Source: Ischnura elegans (lineage: Eukaryota; Arthropoda; Insecta; Odonata; Coenagrionidae). From it: 64,000 nt of DNA. The stretch spans positions 3,100,001-3,164,000 of the forward strand of contig NC_060254.1 in NCBI RefSeq assembly GCF_921293095.1, given 5' to 3'. The translations under genes and the position numbers were made by a program. Below, one piece after another: positions 47,501 through 59,500 of this stretch (within the stretch, counting starts at the first letter, position 1; every line of letters begins with the position of its first letter). The notes under the pieces were generated by a model. The model was given only the letters and a program-made list of their open reading frames with translations. It was not told the origin of the DNA and searched no databases.

Positions 47501-50500
47501 ATTCCCCTTCCGATTAGATCTAAGAGTTCCCGTACAATAGGTACTCCGCTCAAGCAAGCGGTGGGTCAAGTCAACACTGTTGTAATAGTTATCCATGAAG
47601 AGGGATCGCCCAGAATCTAATCTTCCCTCCATCAATTTCCATACAACATTGTCAACATGACCCGGCCCGCCCACATCAGAATCGGAGGACCCAGTGTAAA
47701 AGAGAAATTTTAGAACTAATCCGGAAGGTTCCGTGAGCATGTAAAGTTTAATACCATACCTATGTCGCTTGCCTTTCATATAAATACGAAAAATAAGACG
47801 ACCTCTCCAGAGAACCATGGATTCATATACGCACAGTCTTTGAGTCGGGGTCACAATATCGTCCATTGTTCTATGGAAAATGTCAATAAGGGGCCTTATT
47901 TTGTAGAGTCAATCAGACAGTTGCGGCTCATCACGACCAGGATTACTCGCAAAATGCAGAGCTTGCATGATCGCGGCGACCTGTCCCTGCTAAAGCATTT
48001 CCTAAAGCAAGGATAATTGAAAAGGGGGTCTACACTCCAATAGTCGGATATTCTACTCAATGGGCATGTGCCCATGTGGTATAGAACCCCCAAAAACGTT
48101 AAAAATTCCACCGATGTGAGCGGCTTCCACTTCGTTATTCTTGCTCTGGGAAATACATAAGCAGAAATTAAAACGTCTGCTTGTCTATTTGTCTCCATCA
48201 CTATTAAGTCCACCTTGTCATTTGTCATGAGGAGGTCAAAATACTTTCGGGGATCGTCTCCTGAGTCTTGCGTATTGAGGCCAGGGGTGTCAGTGAAGGG
48301 GAATTGTGGGTGGGTTGGTCTTTTGTCCGTCCAAGTGTACGTCCTTGTCGCAGTTCTCGTCGTAAGGGGAGGGGACTGAGAGCCTAGAGGGCCAGGAGGG
48401 GAAGGAGAAGCATATCTTGAGGAATCAGCCACCCTGCCTTCTTCTTCATCCTCCGAGGATCCCCACTCAGTTTCCCCGAAGGAGGAATCCTCGCTCTCTT
48501 CATCCATTGAAAGCAGTTCCGCCATCTCCTCTGCAGATAGCACCCTCCCAAATCTTTTTTCTTCCTCCCTTTTCTTCCTTTTTGGGGGAGGAAGTGACCG
48601 CGAGGCCGATGGCTGCGGACTCGGGGCACAAGAAGGGGTGTCAGGGGGCTGGCAGCTTTCAACAGAACTAGAAGGGGTGGGGTTAGTTGGAAGGGAAGGC
48701 TGTGGGGGGAGTTAGGAAGTTTTCTCAACAGAAGGACTTTTTACAGCCCACTTCCCTTTCTTCGGGACGCCTTTCCCCGGTAATCCCTTCCCTTTGCAGT
48801 CCATTCCTCCACGTTTTCTTTCTGAAAGCAAGAATGTTTAAAAGTACGTGTTTATATGAATATATAATAAGAAAAAACATAATATAGCAATAAAATAATT
48901 GAGTAAAGTTTATGAAATCACGCACCTTACTGCCAAAGCATTTGGATCGGAAGTTAGCAGGAAATTTTTGTAAATTTCACTTCCACTTGTTTGCTATACA
49001 CAGGAGAAAAAGAAACAATATTAGCAGACAAAATTGATGCAAATCAATAATAGTACTTTTACTAAAATTACAATAACAACAAGTGCAAATGATGATAAAT
49101 ATTTATCGAATGTCATAAAGGAAATATTCAAGTTACAAGTGATTGGAGTAAAATACTGCAAATTATCACCTATTGATGACAAACTAGTAAAAAAACGTAA
49201 AATATTTGCCAATACCATATTCCTGGTAAAATGAAATGCAGCAATGTAAATACATCGTCCGGAATGCATTATAACGCTTAGCCTCAATCTAAACTAGAAT
49301 AATGAGAATCTGTCCTAAACGGAAAATTTTTTCACATAATGTAATAATTTTACTTGTAAAGCAACGACTTTACTTCTCTGCTTTAAAATACAATTAAAGA
49401 AAACAACTTTACATTCACGAAGTTATTTTGTAAACGCAATTTCGAAATTTTATCACAAGCCATATATCTACCAAAAAAACATTATAGGAAAATAAAAAAG
49501 CACCGATGAAATTGTAATATGGGTACGAGGAGAATGCGGGGGTTGGTGGGGGGGGGGGGGGGGAGGAATTCACGAATAAAAAACTGCAAAACTTTCAACT
49601 AATGATTTCTACCACATACGAAAGTTGTTTTACGTTAAAAAGGGGTCGGTACACATTGAAAGCACAAAAGGAGAGTGATAATTGACAAAAAAAAAGTGTA
49701 ACTTACCACCGAAAAGAAACAGCTGTAGGAACCTTCCTGGGGATATGAATCGCTCCGGCTACTGCCGATGCACTCGCTCTGAGGGCTAATGAATGACTGA
49801 CAAGCAAAACGGAAGAGCTATGGGTCGGCGTCTCTCGTATATGGCCTTGGAAAGGGAGAGCGGACTTTGATGACGATCGTCATCAGTCAGCGTTGAACGT
49901 GTTAAATATGGGGTAAGGTGGGTTATTAAGTATATCCCAATAAGGGCTCAAATTTAGATGATTTTGCAGATTTGGCCAGATATGGGCAGTGTTTGTAGCT
50001 GTTGGATCTTTGATATGCATGATTTAATGAGTTGTTCGTTGCTCCTGTGAAGAATGCTTACTGAATGAAAAAGATTTGGTGCATGTGGTTTTTAAGTGGA
50101 GCAGCTGGTTATTTTGTAATTGAACTTCAAACTTGCATATGTACATAGTTTTTTTGTTCAGTAGTATGTGTATCCTTGAGCATCTACTTAACTTTCATGG
50201 CGATTTGATGCATGAATGTTAGGTAAAAGGAAAGGAAGTTCAAAATCATGGAGTGTCCAGCTCATAAGCCAGAAGGCCTTAGAAAGCTTAATTCCTGGAC
50301 CTGGCAAATTGTCCTCATGGCAGTCAATTGAGATAACTTTTGCAATTTATAATTATTATATTCTCAGTGAACTTTTTCTTCTCCCTGGCAAGGTTACTGG
50401 TATCAATGGCTCCACTGAGCAAAGAAATACGCCCAATAAGCAGTTGTGTGCCACCTCACCTTGGGCCAGCTATCCCTGAAGTCAATTCTCCATGGTTCAA

Positions 50501-53500
50501 ACTATTTTTATATCACATCACAGGATCTGGACCACCATCACTGCTGCTGCCCAAAGGTAACCCCTACTTCCCCCTATTTGATAATTTTCTTCTGATTATT
50601 AATTTGAATGATATTCATAACATTATTACAGCTACAGTTATTGTTTATTTCATGGTGGTGAGTAATTCTTTATTTCTCTATCAGGTATCAAATCATGAAT
50701 TATGGTGTCAAACAAATCAGTGGTAGTTCTCTCTAGACATGCCAGCTAGGCTTCCTGACTAGCCTTATATTTTTTTATACTTAGTCACCTGCAAATTCTC
50801 TACACATTTTGGTCTAGCTGTTTGTAATTTAAAAATTAGTGAGGAATTTGGGGTTTAGATTTCAACCCTTAAATTTGGTGTCCAAATTTCAGCATAGGAC
50901 TCTTCTGTTGTTCTGTGGCCACGGCCTGGCTGTACATTGAAATGGGGAAATATCAAAAACTAGCAGGTATAGAAACTCTAAATGATGAGTTGGTGAATAC
51001 AATCGAGCCAAATGAAATATATTGAATTGGTGAAAACAACACTTACTTGTGGTGTTAGATTTAAAAAGTGGTAGAAGGATCGAAAGACTTCGTAAGTGTT
51101 AAAAAATTCCTTTTCAAAGCCAAAAATCCTCTGATTTTGTATCATCAAGTGGGATCTGGTGGTATCCAGTGGTACAGTGAGGGGGGGCATTTGGGGGCAT
51201 AAACCCCCCCAAAGTTCAGAGAATTTTTTTTATAAAAAAATTTTAATCTGACAAATTTAGTAACTTATATTAGGGGGACGGATGACTTGAACAAATAAAA
51301 CATCAAACTATTTACGCAGCCATAAAACTCACCATTTTGAACCATTTATCTTAAAACTTTTCTTGGGCATGAAGTTATCTCACCCCCTTTCACATTAATA
51401 TTTATTCACGACCATGGTTTCAAATAATTTCCTGGGCTAACACGACATGACGAGACCTTTCCTCGCCCTCTCTCTCACCTGAACCATCCCCCCTCCACCT
51501 GCCATGCCCTCCCTGCACCTCCCGCTTACTCTGGTCGGTAATTCATACCCCCAGTATTATTTGTGCCAAACCCCCCCCTAGCCTTAATTCCTAGCTGTGT
51601 CCCTGGTGGTAACCACTTCTCAGTGATGCTAAAATAAACAGCAATTTCCCAAATAATCAGATCAGATCATATGCTGAGTCCATTCTAAAGTGAGAATGCA
51701 CTCTACTCTTATTCTATTTATAAATGCCCCAGAGCATGAAGCTAATTTTTTGTCAACTTCTCTTAAATTAAAAAAGAAGAACTTTGTGCTTTCACATTAA
51801 TATTTATTCACGGCCATGGTTTCAACGTTAGACGTCATCATCAGGTGAACTCTACAGAGGTCCATTACATCTTTTCATACCTGGCTAGGAGGGGGAGGGA
51901 GGAAGGTAATTGGGGTTGAACGGATCGGTCAACAGAGAAGTGGGAGGGGGAAAGAACTTGGTCGTGAGGTAGAAAGAGGTTAGGGGGAGGAGGCTCCCTT
52001 AGGGAGGGCATGGCAGGTGGAGGGGGGATGGTTCAGGTGAGAGAGAGGGCGAGGAAAGGTCTCGTCATGTCGTGTTAGCCCAGGAAATTATTTGAAACCA
52101 TGGTCGTGAATAAATATTAATGTGAAAGCACAAAGTTCTTCTTTTTTAATTTAATAATGAATCGCTTTCACCAAGTTACGCCTCAAACAATCAATTTTGT
52201 TAACTTCTCTGTTTAATTTGTGCTTATTTTTTTGATTAACCAACCATTACTCATGGAAAATGTCATGATAGGTTCAACGGGAGAATGTGAAAATTCAGAT
52301 GAAATGAATATTTTTTTCAGGCAAGAGTCTGGCAATCTGATTTTGTATGTGTTGAGTGTACCCTGACTGTGATATTAGTTTGATGTGTGATTGCTTTAGT
52401 GGAACATTTTTTGGTGACTCTGCTGATGATTGTGTGTTGATGGTATTGTTGATGGGGCGAATAATAGGTACCCGGCTGAAGCAGTTGCCGTCCCCTTTCT
52501 CGCATTGTGAGCGCGTCATGGTGACCACTTGGGGCCACGACCCCACCGTTCTCCCCCTCTCCAGCATCTTGTTTGCCCTCAACGACGCTCTCGGACACTC
52601 TGCAGTCCTCATCCAGGTCAGTGGTCTCTCTCTCTCTCTTCATCTTAACTTCATGCTTCTTGTTAGAAACTTCATGCTTCCTTCAATTCATGCTTCTTGT
52701 TAGAAACTTCATGCTTCCTTCAATTCATGCTTCTTGTTAGAAACTTCATGCTTCCTTCAATTCATGCTTCTTGTTAGAGTATTTGAGGTATTTCCATGAA
52801 ATTTATTGCTGTGAGTGGTGGCTGGAGTGAATTTTTAAAAATTCTTCATGAAACTATACAGATCATTTTTAGCCCTATTAATTTTTAATTTGCACTGTTG
52901 GATCAACTTGCACGCACTGCACTCACCAGCAAAGTGGCTTAGTCTGTAGGGTTTCCTATACCTCGCTATATCCATATTTTTTACATGTTAGCAATGGAAT
53001 TTTTGACGATATTATGCCAATCATTTGTCATGACGAGATTCTTACTCTTATGCTTACTCATTAAAAGGAACTTCCATTGTAGTCCATTCTCAAGCCTAAT
53101 TAGGTATGGAAATGGGCTTGTCTTAAAATTCATTTTATTTTACAAGTATGTATATATTTAATGGGGTATGTTTCTGATGATCCTGGAGAATTATTCAAAT
53201 GTACTTTGTATGGTGTTTTCAATTATTTTTAATTTAGTGTTTTTTATTTTTTATTTGATCTTTATCAGCAGTTATTCTGTTTAAATTAAGAGCACTCCAT
53301 GTTTAATGGCTAAAATTGGTTCTTGCAGGCCTATGGTATTGATCGTGGACCAGAGATGAGCCTCATCCCATTCCCTGCTAAGGCCAACCATTGTATGTAC
53401 TCCCTTTATTTTAATTAATCTGTAATTTTACTTTCTGTGATAAATATATACATATTATATTTAGAGATGGGTTGTATAGCATTTTTCTCGAATTTAAATA

Positions 53501-56500
53501 TTGAATACAAATACAGTAAAACCTCTATGTAGTGAACCTCTTTACATCGTAAACCTCCATACTTCGTACCAACCCTTTCGTCCCGTCAGATTTACATGTA
53601 AATTTATAGGAAAACCTCTATATAGTGAACCTCTTTATCTCGTAAAACCTCCATACATCGTACCAACAAGACAGCCCCGAGGCGGCCTTACTACCTCCGC
53701 AAATCGTACCGAGACAACTAGAGACCATTAATGCAGCCGCGATTACCTACATGGAATGACATTTTCAGCGATAAATGTTTCACGCTTATTTTTTTCTTAT
53801 ACACCTTAAATAATTTTCACGTTAACCATTAGTTAGGGCATCCAACTATCCTAATAATATTAAGTGACGGTAAATGAAGACAGAACACATCGTTTTCTCT
53901 TGAATCACGGTCAAAATCGCGCGATAACACTCGCTTTCTTTTACTGATGGCTTTATTTTCTTGTAAGTGCCTACATACTATGTTCAGTTAATAAAAGAGG
54001 CGACCAGCGCAGCCTATAATCACTAGCTGACGGAAATATTTCAACTAACTTCACTCCCATCCATGGAGACTGAATTACTCGTCCGCATTGCTACTTCCGC
54101 TTCTAAAATTAAAATATTTCGAGAATTTTCCGCGACTTGAAATAAATCAAATACAGTTTCGCAATTATTTTATTCCCATATTTCCCGGTGTAGCACTTTC
54201 TTACTACCGCCTTGGTAATTTTTTCGATGCTTTCGTGAACGATCGTGGTTAAAATTTATTGCGATTAGCGACAGTCATATGTAGGGACATGCAAAAGTCG
54301 CAAATGCGATAACGCGAATTTTAACGCGAATTCCGGGGTTTTCCCGCGAAATACGCGATTTCCGGGGTTTTCCCGCGAATACGCGAATTTCGTGTTAATT
54401 GCGATTTTCTCCAATTCATGGGCCATTTTCATGAACTCAGACACGATTTTCACCATTTTGTTCTTCTGCTTATGCTCCTCCCACGAAATTGTTTTTCGAG
54501 GCGTACATTTAAGCCGTAATTTTTTCACTGCATTGGCCGCTTTCCGACGCGACGAATTTCCATGGGCTGCCGTTCACGGCACAGCGCCGTGAGATGTCTC
54601 GTTTGAAAGTGAGAGAGGTCTCGTTTGAAAATGGCCTGAATTTCACGGAACCGTGCCGTGAACGGCGGCCGGCGAAAAGTCGTCGCGTTTGAAGGTAGCC
54701 TCAAGATAGCACGGTGTGTATTTCACGCCATAAACGGCGCACCGCCAGATTGAACCTTGCCTTGCTGACCGTCAACAACGCCGTGCCGTCAACTGCGCGA
54801 TTCGACTCGTTTGAAGACATGCATTGAGACCAATGGTTATTTGAAAGCACAGTGCCGTGCCGTTGACGAGGGCCGGAGCAAAGCAAAAGTCTGAAAGCGG
54901 CAAAAAGTGGCTGTGCGCCGTCTATTCCGTGAAATACACACGGAGCTACATTTTGGCAGCTTTCAGCCGAGACGACTTATCGCCGGCTGCCGTTCCCGGC
55001 ACAGCGCCGTAAAATTCAGGCCACTTTCCGACAAGACGACTCTCTGGATTTCACGGCGCTGTGCCGGGAACGGCGGCCCGCGGAAATTAGTCGCGTCGGT
55101 GAGCGGCCAATGCCTTGAAAAAATTACGGCTTAAATATATACGCCTCGAAAAACAATTTCATGCAGAGCAGAAGGAAAAAAAATGATGAAAATCGCCCAT
55201 GAATTGGAGAAAATTCATGGTTTCCACAAAGAAACACATTCGAGGAAATAAGGCGACTTGTTTGTCCGGAGGATGTCTAAACCGCAGTCACGATGTCTAC
55301 AAAGTAGCCAAAATGCCATGGGAATCTGATGGTTGACTTAATAAAATTACTGGAGGGTTCAAATAATCCAAATGCTCACATTCTATAAAGAGTTAACCCT
55401 TTCGCTGCTAATGACGAAAATATGCGGCAGGATATTTTTTGACCCGGGAGACGAAAGGCGAAAATTTTCGTCTGAGATTTTCTTACGCAGGCCTAATGCC
55501 GTATATACGCTTCCTTGCTCTCCTCCTTTTATGACATTCGTGGGTTCGCAAAGTCTTAGTTTCGGGACCCAACAGGTCAACACCATGGACTGGCAAAATC
55601 TGTAACTGCCGGGATCGCAGTCATACAATTGTTCATCAGTTAGTTTGCGAAATAAATATATGGTTCTTTCTTAAAAAATATAAAATAAGAATTGAACTCT
55701 TTGTCTTTTGGCAGCGTTTACAATTTTTAAACGAAATTCTACCATAAATATTAACTTATATCTCGATTTCAGTATAAAATCAACATGGAAATTGTTAATG
55801 CATTAAATTCGTTAATGCTGATGGTAGAGCTTCATTCAAAATTTTAAAATTCTCAGAATAAATCGAGGAATTCAATTGAAAGTCTGCAATTTACGTGCAA
55901 GCAACAATCATCCATATAGCTAATTCACATAAACAAAGCATGAGTTGACAGCAAACCAATGCCGCTGGTAGGGTTATAAACCACGAAAGGAGGGAGACCA
56001 ACTACCCTCAGAGTCCAAGATAATGCAAAATGCCCACTAGGAAGGATCAGAAAAGGTTGGTGTTGAGAGTGTTTGATTATCTGCAAGACCTTTCTTAACA
56101 GATGTCCAACATAAATGCTCCATACAGAGGGGACCGAGGAGTCTCATGGAGCACAGTCCTGCATTCATGTTAAGGAGAGAACTCCACCATTTTGAAAGAG
56201 TTAAGGAAGTTAAAAATGAGCCTCGAGAATATTCATAAGAGTACTTTTTTTAGATAAAACCACTAATTACATCTGCAAAACATGAAAACCTCTAAAGCAG
56301 CTGCTGTAAAGTCAATACCTATGCAGATGGCTGAAAAGGCATCAACCAAACTTAGTTCTCTTATGGTAGAAGACCTAAGCAGAAAAATAGGTATTTGAAA
56401 AGATCTGTTTTTGATCCCCAAGAAGTTCCATCTACAGACATGAACCCTGACTTAAAAACAAAAAATTCATGGCCTGGAATCAATGGAGACAGAGAAGTTG

Positions 56501-59500
56501 ATGCTGGGGTTGGGAGAAATTACTACAAAAGCAAAATTCCCGGGGTTCAGTGTATGTAATTAAAGCAATCCAGGAGCTCAAATGTCTGAGACATCGTTTG
56601 CATCTAAGTGCCTTTAAGCAATCTGGATCCCTTCTGCAAACATGGACTGAGAAAGATTTCTTTCCTGCTATAGCACTGTGTTAACAGATAAGAGAACAAA
56701 TGTAAAAGATGACAACTTGATCACAATAGCAATATTTCATTTGAAATTACAGACATTTAAAAGTAATTTCTCTCTATGTAAGCTAGATATATGTATACGT
56801 GAAGGATAAATATGTAAAATAGGTGAATTCAGCCAATACTCCATGTATATTATTGCTTAAATTATTCCCGGTCAACAATATCCTAAATTTAGGGCAATGG
56901 GTGGGCCACTGGAAGGATGGCTCTCAATAAGCATCAATTATTTTGCCGTTAAAATAACACCGATTTCAGGGCAAAATAACATCGCTTTTGAAGAAAAATA
57001 ACACCACTTTTGGCTATAAAATAACCCCACCTTTTGCATGTCCCTAGTCATATGTCTTGCCTGCGTATTTATGCCGCGAAATCTGACTATTCCATCGGGA
57101 GTCCGGGACGTCAATTTCTAGCAATACTGAACGAACATCAATCCATGCGCGGCAGTTTTAGGTGAAGGAGGCAGCTAATTTGCTGATACACGGTAGGGCA
57201 ATGAAATTTTTTACCGTCGCCGCCGCATTCTGAAGTGGTTCGCCCAGCATTCTCACCGGGAAATCACGTCCTTTCGCAGACCTAGCGTTTCTGTGTGCCC
57301 TCGACAGAGTTTTTATTCGGAACGCTACGTGCATTATATTTTGGAGAGAGGGAATTCAACAAAAATTTCAAAATTACACTCAATTTTTTGTCTATTTTTT
57401 GCAGTAGTCACATGTTTACTTATTTTTTTATGATCTTTAACAAGTCGCATGTTATAAGAATGATAAATCAATTCTTAAAGATATAATAAGGAGTATTTTC
57501 AATTATTTGCCATAAAATATGAAAATTACTTAATTAATCAAAGGCTGATGATGGATTCGAGAAATAAAAGAAGGCGACTGCTTGACTTTACCACATAATT
57601 AGCAATTTTCCTAGCCATCAACGAGGACAGGCAGAAGGCAGTGACCTTTGGAATACCATCATTCACCCTCACATCTATTTTAAACAACCGAGGAAAAACA
57701 GAAGAAACTGGCTAGGCTGCACAAATAAAAAAACTCGGGCAGTTAAATACGAGGATGAAGAAATTATGTTTAGAAATATAAAACTATTGTTCTTTCCTCC
57801 GAACACTATAAGTAAATTACAACCCTTAGACCAGCGAATTATTTCTTAGGTCAAAAGGCATTAACGAAAATAGCTAGTGATTTATTTAGAGTGAAAATGA
57901 CATTAAAAAGTGCTCATAGAATTGAAAACATTATTTCGAAAGAGTTTGAAAAAAATTTTAAGCAAACCCATTAACTAATTTATTTTCTAAAAAGGCCTCT
58001 TGAACAATTTACTTTTACCTATGTGTAACCATTAAATTGTAAATATATGTTCGCTTATGCATACCTATATGTTCAAATATATTAATATAATGGCTTAAAA
58101 GACAGTAGCACCTTTCATTTCCCAAGGATATGAAAAAATGGTGCCTACCACTAAAACCTCTCTATAGTGAACCTCCATACATCAAATTGCCCAAATTTTG
58201 GTCCCCTCCATTACGATGTAAAGAGGTTTTACTGTACTTTATTTTTTTCTGAATACTTTGCTCTTAAAGTGAATACTGCATTACTGGATATGCATTTTTC
58301 CACCAATTTCAAATAAAAATGAAAATGAAAATAAAAATGCTGAAAATTTTGCAAGTCATTCTACTTCAATATGTCTCCCAAATCCTGATGCAACTGTCAC
58401 CCATGATTACTTCAAACTTGCGTGCATGAAGAGTCAGTTCAATAGTTTCCTTTTTATTAGACTTAATCTCCTAGGACCAAGGCACACTGTCGCACCTTTA
58501 TGCAGAAAATGGTTGACAACAATTTATATCTCAACCAAAGATCCAATTTAAACACATGTCCATGTAACCAAAAAGAGTGGTATTAAGACATAGTTTAATT
58601 TTCAGTTTGTGAACCATTGTAATGGAATACTCAAATCGTAAATCATAAATACTTCATTTTTTGAGGATGAAATTCTTCTTTTAATTAAAAAAATTAACAT
58701 GTGTAGCTTGCCACACAAACACCAACTTACAGACTCCTCTAGTGGCAAGGCTGTGTACTACGGATCAGATGACCTCTTTTACCTACATCATATCACTGAA
58801 AACAGCATAGGTCAAAGGTACACACAGGTTTAAGGACACTACACTCCCTACCTATCTGGAAATGGAGATATTTAGTTAATGCTGCACATGAACTAAAACA
58901 TAAATTACATGTAATATGCAGTAGAACCTCAGTTGAGCCTCCTTCAGTTGTGTGACTTTTCCAGTTGTATGACTCAGAAGGCTTTAGCACACTTATCTAT
59001 TTGTGTATATGTAAATCAATCTTTGTGTGTTGCTGTGAAATTTTTTTTTAATTTGCCGACATAAATGTCCAATAATTTTATTCAATTATGATTTACATGT
59101 CCTGATTCAGGGTATAATATAATTTATCTTACCAAAAAGTTCAAGATAAGGTTTATTTTCGATAACTATGCCAAAGAAATGTGCAAGCTATCTTTATTTT
59201 AGTTAATTTGTGTTTTTAAGGAAAAAAATATTTATCAGTACTTTCAAAACTTCAGTAAAGATAGCATTGTAGAATACAGCAATTAAAAAAAAATAAATGT
59301 TTGTTTTTATTCTGAAAAATTATTTCTAAACCCAAGACAACTTCAAATAGAATAAAGTCGTTTGCCATTTGAGGTTATTCTGTAGACTATGGCAAATTGG
59401 CTTCCCAAAGTCAGACTTTTCACTTGGCTGACGCTGTCAACTGTTCAATGTTTTTTCTTTGGATCTGGAGTGTTGTACCTCCAATTTTCCACTGGGTACA

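Larger units (their letters stand above)
43991..49905 (-). mobile_element. piggyBac element with TTAA flanks, 5.9 kb
   Basis: TTAA at 43991-43994 and 49902-49905 flank ends reading CACTTTCAACGC and (inverted) CACGTTCAACGC. Related subterminal words occur inside both ends (CATCGTCTGACGTCA at 44155 and GACGATCGTCATCAGTC at 49872). The transposase is on the minus strand at 46823-48543. A hAT element (44735-46220) is inserted in it; without that, the element is about 4.4 kb. It fills most of intron 10 of FAM91A1. Confidence 0.88.
54274..57054 (+). mobile_element. hAT element nested in pogo, perfect 8-bp duplication
   Basis: The element spans 54282-57046. Left end TAGGGACATGCAAAAGTCGC and right end (inverted) TAGGGACATGCAAAAGGTGG, with GTCATATG at 54274-54281 and 57047-57054. 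A transposase C-terminal remnant lies at 56641-56760. Near its left end it contains a long GC-rich inverted repeat (54405-55213). Confidence 0.92.
53514..58234 (+). mobile_element. pogo/Tigger element, TA flanks, 4.7 kb including a nested hAT
   Basis: Left end CAGTAAAACCTCTATGTAGT and right end (inverted) CAGTAAAACCTCTTTACATC, flanked by TA at 53512-53513 and 58235-58236. The TIR motif AAAACCTCTATATAGTGAAC occurs again at 53611 and near 58150, so each end has two copies. Transposase remnants lie at 57550-57960. A 2.77-kb hAT element is inserted at 54282-57046. It lies in intron 13 of FAM91A1. Confidence 0.87.

Noticed and set aside
48384-48728. Frames overlapping the start of the piggyBac transposase in other frames and on the other strand
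   Set aside because: They are shadows of the transposase N-terminus, which fits the family in its own frame.
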